A stretch of 6,676 nt of DNA from Prevotella sp. (GTDB taxonomy: Bacteria > Bacteroidota > Bacteroidia > Bacteroidales > Bacteroidaceae): assembly GCA_017632825.1 (NCBI GenBank), contig JAGBQP010000091.1:1-6676 (forward strand), read 5' to 3'. The notes below the pieces were generated by a model. That model ran no database searches, was not told where the DNA came from, and saw nothing but the letters and a program-made list of their open reading frames with translations. Made by a program: the position numbers and the translations under genes. The stretch's first letter is position 1, and every line of letters begins with the position of its first letter. Shown one piece after another: positions 1 through 6,451 of the stretch.

Positions 1-1032
1 AAGACTGGCGACTATCTGGCTAATATTTGTGCTGAGGTAACACGTCGTTACGACATCGACGGCATACACTTGGACTACATCCGATATCCTGAGACGTGGA
101 AACTGCGTATTCCCCGCCAACAGGCCAGACAGAATATCACCAACATAGTACGTAAGATTAATCGTGCCGTAAAAAGTCTCAAACCATGGGTAAAACTTTC
201 TTGTTCGCCTATCGGTAAATCGGGTGACTTGAGCCGCTACAAGAGTGGTGGATGGAATGCTTACAACGCCGTTTGTCAAGACGCCCAAGGCTGGCTTCGC
301 GAGGGTTTGATGGATCAACTCTATCCTATGATGTACTTCCGAGGCAATAACTTTTTCCCGTTTGCACTCGACTGGCAGGAACGTTCATACGGTCGCACCA
401 TTGTTGCAGGACTGGGAATTTATTTTCTCTCACCAAATGAGGGGAAATGGACCCTCGATGATGTAACACGTGAAATGTTTTTCGTTCGAGACAATGGCAT
501 CGGCCATTGCTATTTCCGGTCAAAGTTTCTAACCGACAATATCCGCGGCATCTATGGTTTCGCAAAAAAGTTTGATGAAACACCTGCACTTATACCTCCA
601 ATGACTTGGGTTTGGAATCAGGCACCAGCAGCCCCCACTCTTCTCAAAGTTAATCGCAGTTCCTCTGCCGACAATCTAACGTGGAGCGGTGCTCAAGACA
701 GGTCAGGAGCTCCATACCTATTATATAATGTATATGCTGCGTTGACCCCTAATATCGACACCAAGGAAGCTCGTAACCTCGTTGCCACACGCATTAAAGC
801 AACTCAGTTAACGATACCACACACATCAGGTCGCACCGTCTATTATGCCGTATGTGCGCTTGATCGTTATGGCAATGAGAGTCTGCCGATATACTCCGAT
901 GCACAGACATCTACAGATGGCAGTCCGGTCCGTCCTCGCCAGTCTCTTACTCCAATGGATACGCGTATTCCACCCTTCTACTATTTCTGGAGCAAAAAAG
1001 AACAAAAGAAATATAATAACACAATACATTAA
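1..1032 (+). CDS. Family 10 glycosylhydrolase-like protein (GHL10/DUF187) with C-terminal FnIII-like domain, 5' end missing
   Basis: This is the C-terminal 343 residues of a GHL10-type protein; the signal sequence and first part of the barrel lie before the window. The TTG at 70 is not the start, because the reading frame is open to position 1 and the upstream codons belong to a family motif, YDIDGIHLDYIRYP (window residues 17-30), whose acidic residues D20 and D25 probably sit in the active site. Other family-like segments are YPMMYFR (108-114) and YFRSKFLTDN (171-180). From about 209 to 305 there is a fibronectin-III-like domain (APAAPTLLKV, then YYAVCALDRYGNES), followed by a short basic tail rich in Lys, Tyr and Asn. 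Characterised relatives such as E. coli DigH (YddW) are envelope lipoproteins that cut peptide-free peptidoglycan strands; Bacteroidota members are mostly untested. The substrate here is unknown. It is followed after 12 nt by uxuA, probably on the same transcript. Confidence 0.88.
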   Translation, partial: KTGDYLANICAEVTRRYDIDGIHLDYIRYPETWKLRIPRQQARQNITNIVRKINRAVKSLKPWVKLSCSPIGKSGDLSRYKSGGWNAYNAVCQDAQGWLREGLMDQLYPMMYFRGNNFFPFALDWQERSYGRTIVAGLGIYFLSPNEGKWTLDDVTREMFFVRDNGIGHCYFRSKFLTDNIRGIYGFAKKFDETPALIPPMTWVWNQAPAAPTLLKVNRSSSADNLTWSGAQDRSGAPYLLYNVYAALTPNIDTKEARNLVATRIKATQLTIPHTSGRTVYYAVCALDRYGNESLPIYSDAQTSTDGSPVRPRQSLTPMDTRIPPFYYFWSKKEQKKYNNTIH

Positions 1033-1044
1033 AAATAACAAACT

Positions 1045-2298
1045 ATGGAAAGAACATGGAGATGGTTTGGCAAGAAAGATAAGATTACACTTGCGCAATT
1101 AAGACAAATCGGTGTTGAGGGCATCGTTACTGCCCTGCACGATGTACCATTAGGTGAAGTTTGGACACGCGAAAAGATTCGCGACCTCCGTGAATATATT
1201 GAGAGCTACGGCATGCGTTGGAGCGTAGTAGAGTCTCTCCCCGTAGTGGAGACCATCAAGTATGGGGGACCAGACCGTGACCACCAGATTGAAGTCTATA
1301 AGGAAAGTCTGCGAAATCTTTCTGCCGAAGGTATCCATTGTATTTGCTACAACTTCATGCCCGTGCTCGACTGGGCTCGAACTGATTTGTTCCACGACAA
1401 TCCCAACGGTGCCACGAATCTTTATTTCAACTATGCTGAATTTGCATACTTTGACATATACATCTTAAAGCGCCCGGGAGCTCGTGAGGAATGGGCGCAG
1501 TTCCAGTTCCCCGATGGCTGGGGCGAAGGCCGTAACGTATTAGCAGAGTGTGATGAACTGGCAAAGACCATGACACCTGAAAAAGACCATAAACTGGTAG
1601 AGACCATTGTTATCAAAACGCAAGGTTTTGTTTCTGGCAACTTTAGCGAAAATGACGAAGCTCCCATTCAGAAGTTCCGTGAATTCTTAGATTTATATAA
1701 AGGCATAGACAAGAAACAGTTGCGCGAAAACATGAAATACTTTCTTGAGGCCATTATGCCTACCTGCGAGGAATACAACATGAATATGTGTGTTCACCCA
1801 GACGATCCTCCCATTGAGATTCTCGGTCTGCCACGCATTGTCCGTACTGAGGAAGATATTCAGTGGTTCCTCGACGCTGTACCCAACAAGCACAATGGAC
1901 TAACTTTCTGTGCTGGTTCACTATCGGCAGGAGCTTATAACAACGTCGTTGAACTAGCCAAGAAGTTTGCTTCACGCACACATTTTGTACACCTGCGTTC
2001 CTGCCACATTTTCCCCAATGGCGACTTTACGGAAGCGAGCCACTTGGGTGGTCGTGCAGACCTCATTGAGCTTTGCCGCATCTTCGAGAAAGAGAATCCG
2101 CAACTGCCTATGCGCGTCGACCACGGCATGACTTTCACCGATCAGCCAGGTGGTGTATTTGACGAATCAAGTCATGGTCATAATGCTGGCTACACGTTGC
2201 TGGGCCGTATGTTCGCCCTTGGACAGGTGCAAGGCATTCTTGCCACCGTCGACCGCGAATTGGGTATTGACTACAAGCAGCCTGGTTTCTTCGATTAA
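1045..2298 (+). CDS. uxuA: Mannonate dehydratase UxuA
   Basis: UxuA (EC 4.2.1.8) dehydrates D-mannonate to 2-dehydro-3-deoxy-D-gluconate, a cytoplasmic step in glucuronate breakdown. The 417-residue product begins with the family signature METW-like MERTWRWFG and contains YNFMPVLDWARTD (102-114). The metal-binding set expected from the family's TIM-barrel structures is present: His251 (in VHPDDPP), Cys289 (in TFCAGS), His316 (in FVHLRS) and Asp359 (in RVDHG). The adjacent His360 and Tyr383 (in NAGYTLLGR) match the proposed catalytic His/Tyr pair. It is about 20 residues longer than E. coli UxuA (394); the extra length seems to lie around residues 145-205 and 360-380. The ATG at 1045 is 12 nt after the upstream stop and follows A-rich DNA without a Shine-Dalgarno sequence, as is usual in Bacteroidota. 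The partner enzymes UxaC, UxuB and KdgK are not in the window. Function is confident; pathway role in this strain is inferred. Confidence 0.96.
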   Translation: MERTWRWFGKKDKITLAQLRQIGVEGIVTALHDVPLGEVWTREKIRDLREYIESYGMRWSVVESLPVVETIKYGGPDRDHQIEVYKESLRNLSAEGIHCICYNFMPVLDWARTDLFHDNPNGATNLYFNYAEFAYFDIYILKRPGAREEWAQFQFPDGWGEGRNVLAECDELAKTMTPEKDHKLVETIVIKTQGFVSGNFSENDEAPIQKFREFLDLYKGIDKKQLRENMKYFLEAIMPTCEEYNMNMCVHPDDPPIEILGLPRIVRTEEDIQWFLDAVPNKHNGLTFCAGSLSAGAYNNVVELAKKFASRTHFVHLRSCHIFPNGDFTEASHLGGRADLIELCRIFEKENPQLPMRVDHGMTFTDQPGGVFDESSHGHNAGYTLLGRMFALGQVQGILATVDRELGIDYKQPGFFD

Positions 2299-2316
2299 AA
2301 GAACTAAACAACACAT

Positions 2317-3825
2317 ATGGCAAGAAACAAGAAACCGCTACCTCTATTGGAGGGTATAACGATTGAGGCGACAGCTGCTGAGGGCAAATGCTTATTCCAC
2401 TGGAATGACTTGGTAGTTTTCGTGCCTTGGTGTGTGCCCGGTGATGTTTGCGACATACAGATACGCCGTAAAAAACACTCCTTTGCCGAAGGCGAAGTTG
2501 TGCGCTTCATTGAATACAGTAAGGTTCGCGCTGTACCTTTTTGTCAGCACTTCGGTGTGTGCGGTGGCTGTAAGTGGCAAAACCTGCCCTATGAAGAGCA
2601 GCTCCGTATGAAACAACAACAAGTGTACGATCAGCTACACCGCATCGGCAAAGTAGAACTTCCAGAGTTCCATCCCATTCTCGGCAGCGTTAAGACTCAA
2701 GAATATCGCAACAAGTTGGACTTCGGATGCGCGAACAAGCGCTATCTGACCAAGGACGAGATAGCCTCGCTACCAAACGACGAAAGCCAAAGTCTGAAAG
2801 ACATACCTGCAATAGGTTTCCATATCACTGGCGCCTTCGATAAGATACTCCCAATTGAGAAGTGCTGGCTAATGGACAATCTGCATAACGACATTCGTAA
2901 CGACATCCGCGACTACGCGATGACGCATGGCTTGTCATTCTTCGACCTCAGACAACAAGTTGGACTGCTGCGCGATGTCATTATCCGCAACTCCGCCTCT
3001 GGCGAACTCATGGTAATTATCCAATTCCATTTGGACAGATCATCAGCAAACTCCGACGAGGTAAATAACCATTGGGAGAGCGAGGACGGCAAGCAGGCTT
3101 TAGCGTTATTGCAACATGTAGCCGATACATTCCCACAGATTACGTCACTCATGTATTTGGACAATCAGAAGTGTAATGATACCATCGGCGATCAGGACAT
3201 ACTCACGTTCAAAGGCAATGACCACATTTTCGAACTTATGGAGGACTTAAGATTCAAAGTTGGTCCTAAATCGTTCTACCAGACTAATACAGAGCAAGCT
3301 TATCATCTGTATTCGGTAGCACGAGAGTTTGCTTTTAAGAATCTTGATGACGAAACTGCAAAAACGAAAGACTCGAAGCCCCTGGTCTACGATCTCTACA
3401 CCGGCACTGGCACAATTGCTAATTTCGTAGCTAAGAATGCCTGTCAAGTAATCGGTATTGAGTATGTACCCGAAGCCATCGAGGACGCAAAAATCAACTC
3501 CAATATCAATGGGATTACGAACACGTTGTTCTATGCCGGCGACATGAAGGATATTCTAACAGAAGAGTTTATTGCTAAGCACGGACGGCCTGATGTCATC
3601 ATTACAGACCCACCTCGTGCTGGCATGCACCCCGACGTTGTTAAGACTATCATGAATGCCGCGCCCCAACGCATTGTATATGTTTCGTGCAACCCAGCCA
3701 CTCAGGCTCGCGACCTGCAGGTACTTGATGCCGACTACAGCGTAGCCGAAGTTCAACCCGTTGATATGTTTCCTCACACACCACATGTGGAGAATGTAGT
3801 ACTACTCGTTAAAAGGAAAAAATAA
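2317..3825 (+). CDS. rlmD: 23S rRNA (uracil-C5)-methyltransferase, RlmD/RumA family
   Basis: This SAM-dependent enzyme makes 5-methyluridine in 23S rRNA, at U1939 in E. coli numbering. The 502-residue product has an N-terminal TRAM-like RNA-binding region (about 8-65), then the iron-sulphur cysteines C76-x5-C82-x2-C85 (CQHFGVCGGCKWQ) with the fourth probably C183. The C-terminal Rossmann-like domain shows FYQTN (Q322 contacts SAM in the family), DLYTGTGTIANF (359-370), TDPPRAG (430-436, Asp431), the nucleophile Cys458 in YVSCNPATQARD, and Glu492 in HVENVVLL as the likely base. All expected catalytic residues are present. It is roughly 70 residues longer than the E. coli enzyme (433), with extra polar stretches near 143-165, 240-262 and 343-354. 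Target specificity is the main doubt: in some bacteria one RlmCD enzyme modifies both U747 and U1939. The ATG at 2317 lies 18 nt after uxuA, without a Shine-Dalgarno sequence, so cotranscription is likely. Confidence 0.93.
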   Translation: MARNKKPLPLLEGITIEATAAEGKCLFHWNDLVVFVPWCVPGDVCDIQIRRKKHSFAEGEVVRFIEYSKVRAVPFCQHFGVCGGCKWQNLPYEEQLRMKQQQVYDQLHRIGKVELPEFHPILGSVKTQEYRNKLDFGCANKRYLTKDEIASLPNDESQSLKDIPAIGFHITGAFDKILPIEKCWLMDNLHNDIRNDIRDYAMTHGLSFFDLRQQVGLLRDVIIRNSASGELMVIIQFHLDRSSANSDEVNNHWESEDGKQALALLQHVADTFPQITSLMYLDNQKCNDTIGDQDILTFKGNDHIFELMEDLRFKVGPKSFYQTNTEQAYHLYSVAREFAFKNLDDETAKTKDSKPLVYDLYTGTGTIANFVAKNACQVIGIEYVPEAIEDAKINSNINGITNTLFYAGDMKDILTEEFIAKHGRPDVIITDPPRAGMHPDVVKTIMNAAPQRIVYVSCNPATQARDLQVLDADYSVAEVQPVDMFPHTPHVENVVLLVKRKK

Positions 3826-3861
3826 ATAATTTGCCATAGGAACGTTGGCACGAGCAATCAT
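3826..3861. terminator. Convergent intergenic gap with weak hairpins, possible terminators for both flanking units
   Basis: Only 36 nt separate the stop codons of rlmD and the glycosyltransferase gene. TGCCA (3832-3836) pairs with TGGCA (3846-3850) around a 9-nt loop; on the - strand this stem is followed by a T-rich run, so it could end the flippase-glycosyltransferase transcript. A second AT-rich stem, AATCAT (3856-3861) with ATGATT (3865-3870), is followed by three more T on the + strand and could end the rlmD transcript; it runs into the last codons of the opposing gene. Both stems are short, so this is a suggestion from position and sequence only. Confidence 0.35.
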
Positions 3862-4833
3862 TCAATGATTTTTACCAAGCCAGCCGCGCAATGTAAAATA
3901 CGCCCATTCCTGCAAACGAAAAGAAAACCACGAATGACAAGGACGATAGCCAAACTTGGTTATCGTCTTTTTATTGAGTGCCTTACGGTCTATGGTTGAC
4001 CATACACGGCGTAGTTCTTTGAGTCCGTACCCACGCTCTTCTTCAGTCAGTTCAACTCCATGGACATGGTAGAACATATACAAGTCAACTAAGTCGAGCC
4101 ACAACATGTTGGTCAGTTGGTTGACATTAAACTTCAAATCCCGCAAACTATCGATAAGACTCTCTTTGGCTTTAAGTTTGTCAAACTGCAAAACTGACGG
4201 ACGATGCGTCATTGACTGAACGTGCTGTCGATAGTAGTACACTCCCGTACAATTACGTACCTCGCGGGCTACCGCATAATGAAGTCGCGTCGTGTTCTCG
4301 TCACTGAAAAGCCTGCAAGTATCGTCATAAGGATATTTCTTATGAATGGAACTCCTGACCATATAGATACCATGAATCTGCCAATCGATACTCAGCTGGC
4401 AGGCCGCTCGGCCGTCGAGCACAGAGAAAGACTGTGACGGGTACAATTGTTCATGGTCTGGCCACACCAGCATAAACTGAAACAGTACGACATCTGTCTG
4501 CGAATACTGTTCAAAAACCTCAACAGCCTGTTCGAGGGCATCTTCACCATACCAGTCATCTGCATCGAGCATGCAGACGTACTCTCCCTTTGCCCTATCG
4601 AGTGCCATGTTACGCGCCTTTGCAATGCCCACATTCTTTTTCATTGCAACTACCTCGAACCGCTCATCACGGCTGGCAAAGTCGTTCAGAACAGCTAAAG
4701 ATCTGTCGGTTGATGCATCGTCAACGCAAATGACTTGTATGTCATTTAGCGTCTGGGCGCGAAGTGAATCGAGACAGCGAGGCAGCCAGGATTCTGCATT
4801 ATAGACAGCAACAAGAACTGACACTTTAGGCAT
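3862..4833 (-). CDS. Family 2 glycosyltransferase (GT-A fold)
   Basis: It should transfer a sugar from a nucleotide-sugar donor to an acceptor, probably a lipid-linked glycan at the cytoplasmic face of the inner membrane; donor and acceptor cannot be read from the sequence. The 323-residue product has the N-terminal GT2 signature VSVLVAVYNAESWLPRCLDS (4-23), VDDASTD (37-43), NVGIAKARNMAL (67-78) and the metal-binding DXD in MLDADDWY (Asp90-Ala91-Asp92). SDENTT (177-182, Asp178/Glu179) is the likely catalytic-base region, and YYYRQHVQSMTH (199-210) is a segment common in Bacteroidota GT2 enzymes. No transmembrane segment is evident; the aromatic, basic C-terminal end (about 301-320) could associate with the membrane. 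Its ATG at 4833 overlaps the end of the flippase gene by 8 nt, so the two are probably translationally coupled. The gene is complete and reads toward rlmD. Confidence 0.93.
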   Translation of the reverse strand: MPKVSVLVAVYNAESWLPRCLDSLRAQTLNDIQVICVDDASTDRSLAVLNDFASRDERFEVVAMKKNVGIAKARNMALDRAKGEYVCMLDADDWYGEDALEQAVEVFEQYSQTDVVLFQFMLVWPDHEQLYPSQSFSVLDGRAACQLSIDWQIHGIYMVRSSIHKKYPYDDTCRLFSDENTTRLHYAVAREVRNCTGVYYYRQHVQSMTHRPSVLQFDKLKAKESLIDSLRDLKFNVNQLTNMLWLDLVDLYMFYHVHGVELTEEERGYGLKELRRVWSTIDRKALNKKTITKFGYRPCHSWFSFRLQEWAYFTLRGWLGKNH

Positions 4834-6328
4834 GGCGATTAAAGCGTTTTTTGATTTTATTGGTCAAGGCCGACCATAGTGATGTCTTCTGATGAAGAAT
4901 ACTGATAGAGACAAAAAGACTGGCCAAACAAATCAAGGTACCCAACGACCAGTATATCAGAGGATTGTCAACAAGTGTAACAATATAGACAGATACACCC
5001 AAAGTAAACTGAATAGCTGCATACTGCAACACCTGAGTTGACACACAATAATGGTAGCGCCAATAAGCATAGCCTCCCACCAACAGAACGTCTAAAACAT
5101 AACTCACAGAAAGTGCCACGCCTGTGCCATAAAGTCCCCATAGATGATAGCCCAAAATAATGAGTAGCACGAGTAACACATCGTAAATGGCCTCCAGCAC
5201 CATGAATCCCAATGAATCGCCCTTAGCCAGCGTCAGATAAGACACGGGCAACGAGATAGCCTTTATATACATGGCGAAAACTGCCACCTGTGCCATACCT
5301 ACCATCGGCAGGAACTTGCTACTCAAGAGGAGTGGGATGAGTATCGGAAGCCCAACAATTAGAGCGGCCAACATGGGTGACACTATCAGCAGCGATACTT
5401 CAATCTGACGGTTCACCGTAAGGTTGGTGGCCACCACATCGTTGTTGACCGACGACAGTCGTGGGAAAAAGTCGGTTTCCATGGCCGAAAAAACCATTCC
5501 AGCATAAGTTACGGTGAGCATAAAGCCCGCATTATAAAGTCCCACCACGTCTAAGTTGCCACTCACCACATTCAAGTACGAGCGTATCAGCATTTCGGCG
5601 CCACTTCCCAGTACGCCTGCTACAACAAAGGCGATACCAAGTCTAACCATAGACATGCCTTCGCCAAGAATACCATTGCCACCACTTAAATGTAATGGAT
5701 AGAGGCGATAAGAATGACGAATAGTCAGCAACATCGACGTGAGTGCCATCAACACAATAACGGGCACAATGCCCGCCTGGTTGTAAAAGTAATAAATAGG
5801 TATCGAGATGATGAGTGCTGCCAGCACATTATATATCTGTATGACAGCCAGCGAGCGCAGTCGTTTGGCTCCCTTCAGAATGGCCATCTCGCCACCAGTA
5901 ATCGCCATGAGTCCCACGGCCGGTGCCAGCAATATGAAGTGTAGTGTATGGTTTCCCCACGCAAAGGTGAAGTCGCTCAGTAACGGTCCCACCACGATGC
6001 ACACTAACATGCCTATCATAGCTGTCAACAGCGACCAGACTCGAACAACTTTAACGAAATGGTTAATGACTGTTTCATCGCCCTGCTCGAATAGTTCTGA
6101 GATATGCTTAACGGCCGAGAATGAGATACCGAAGTTCGTGGCTTGCGAAATGAAATTAACCGTTGTGTTGAACAATGACGCCAGTCCCATGCCATTAGGA
6201 CCGAGAAGCTCAGCAATCAACTTATTGCGTACAAGGCTGACGATAATGTTCAGTCCCTGTACGCCACCGAAAATGCCTGTATATTTCAAGACATGACTAT
6301 AGCTATCGGAGGCTTCATTCTTCATCAT
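4826..6328 (-). CDS. Wzx-type oligosaccharide/O-antigen flippase
   Basis: Proteins of this MOP-superfamily group flip undecaprenyl-diphosphate-linked oligosaccharides from the cytoplasmic to the periplasmic face of the inner membrane. The 500-residue product is strongly hydrophobic, with about 14 likely membrane segments (near 15-33, 45-65, 97-118, 128-147, 158-182, 187-204, 228-247, 259-282, 309-334, 345-365, 373-393, 398-420, 435-453 and 459-477) and a basic C-terminal tail. Family-like segments are the N-terminal LKYTGIFGGVQGLNI (14-28), LIAELLGPNGMGLASLF (37-53) and the loop AMETDFFPRLSSVNND (282-297), which resembles the AMGTDYYPRL-type loop of Bacteroidota translocases. Length is normal for the family. 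Two adjacent ATGs (6328 and 6325) could serve as start; nothing separates them. The downstream glycosyltransferase overlaps it by 8 nt. The glycan carried is unknown, since no polymerase, ligase or sugar-nucleotide genes are adjacent. O-antigen, capsule and exopolysaccharide are all possible. Confidence 0.9.
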   Translation of the reverse strand: MMKNEASDSYSHVLKYTGIFGGVQGLNIIVSLVRNKLIAELLGPNGMGLASLFNTTVNFISQATNFGISFSAVKHISELFEQGDETVINHFVKVVRVWSLLTAMIGMLVCIVVGPLLSDFTFAWGNHTLHFILLAPAVGLMAITGGEMAILKGAKRLRSLAVIQIYNVLAALIISIPIYYFYNQAGIVPVIVLMALTSMLLTIRHSYRLYPLHLSGGNGILGEGMSMVRLGIAFVVAGVLGSGAEMLIRSYLNVVSGNLDVVGLYNAGFMLTVTYAGMVFSAMETDFFPRLSSVNNDVVATNLTVNRQIEVSLLIVSPMLAALIVGLPILIPLLLSSKFLPMVGMAQVAVFAMYIKAISLPVSYLTLAKGDSLGFMVLEAIYDVLLVLLIILGYHLWGLYGTGVALSVSYVLDVLLVGGYAYWRYHYCVSTQVLQYAAIQFTLGVSVYIVTLVDNPLIYWSLGTLICLASLFVSISILHQKTSLWSALTNKIKKRFNRHA

Positions 6329-6344
6329 TCCAACTTTTCAAACG

Positions 6345-6376
6345 CAAAAATACGCTTTTTATTTCGTTCCGACAAA
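6345..6376 (-). promoter_or_regulatory. Predicted Bacteroides-type promoter for the flippase-glycosyltransferase operon
   Basis: Read on the - strand, TTTG (6376-6373) is followed after 20 nt by TATTTTTG (6352-6345). This fits the Bacteroidota primary sigma consensus, TTTG near -33 and TAnnTTTG near -7, with the expected spacing. The -7 element ends 16 nt before the ATG at 6328, so transcription should start roughly at 6336-6342 and leave a leader of only about 10 nt. No other equally good match was seen between 6329 and 6394. No Shine-Dalgarno sequence is present. Confidence 0.65.
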
Positions 6377-6394
6377 TAATATCTGACAAAATTA

Positions 6395-6423
6395 AAGGCT
6401 GGGAGTATGAAACTCCCAGCCTT
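6395..6423 (-). terminator. Intrinsic terminator downstream of the GGGtGRT gene
   Basis: A perfect 12-bp inverted repeat (6395-6406 with 6412-6423) encloses a 5-nt loop; the core is GGCTGGGAGT paired with ACTCCCAGCC. On the - strand it is followed by TTAATTTTG, a T-rich run, while the + strand side has no T run, so it should act on transcripts from the GGGtGRT gene, whose stop codon lies 28 nt upstream of the stem. It separates that gene from the flippase promoter, whose -33 element begins 18 nt beyond the stem. Confidence 0.8.
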
Positions 6424-6451
6424 CAGCAATATTATGAGGTAATTGCAATAA

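Noticed and set aside
70..72. TTG as a possible start codon of the first gene.
   Set aside because: The frame continues upstream to the window edge, and the codons before it encode the family motif YDIDGIH, so the gene begins outside the window.
845..1102. An 85-codon + strand frame bridging the end of the GHL10 gene and the start of uxuA.
   Set aside because: It overlaps two well-supported genes in another frame and shows no family features. The gap between these genes is only 12 nt.
5808..6296. A 162-codon open frame on the + strand opposite the flippase gene.
   Set aside because: It lies wholly antisense to a clear membrane-protein gene, has no recognisable domain, and its composition reflects the complement of hydrophobic codons. 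No promoter or start signal supports it.
6424..6451. AT-rich partial inverted repeat (AATTGCAATAATT-like) just after the GGGtGRT stop codon.
   Set aside because: It is short and imperfect and common in AT-rich spacer DNA; the perfect 12-bp stem beside it explains the terminator.
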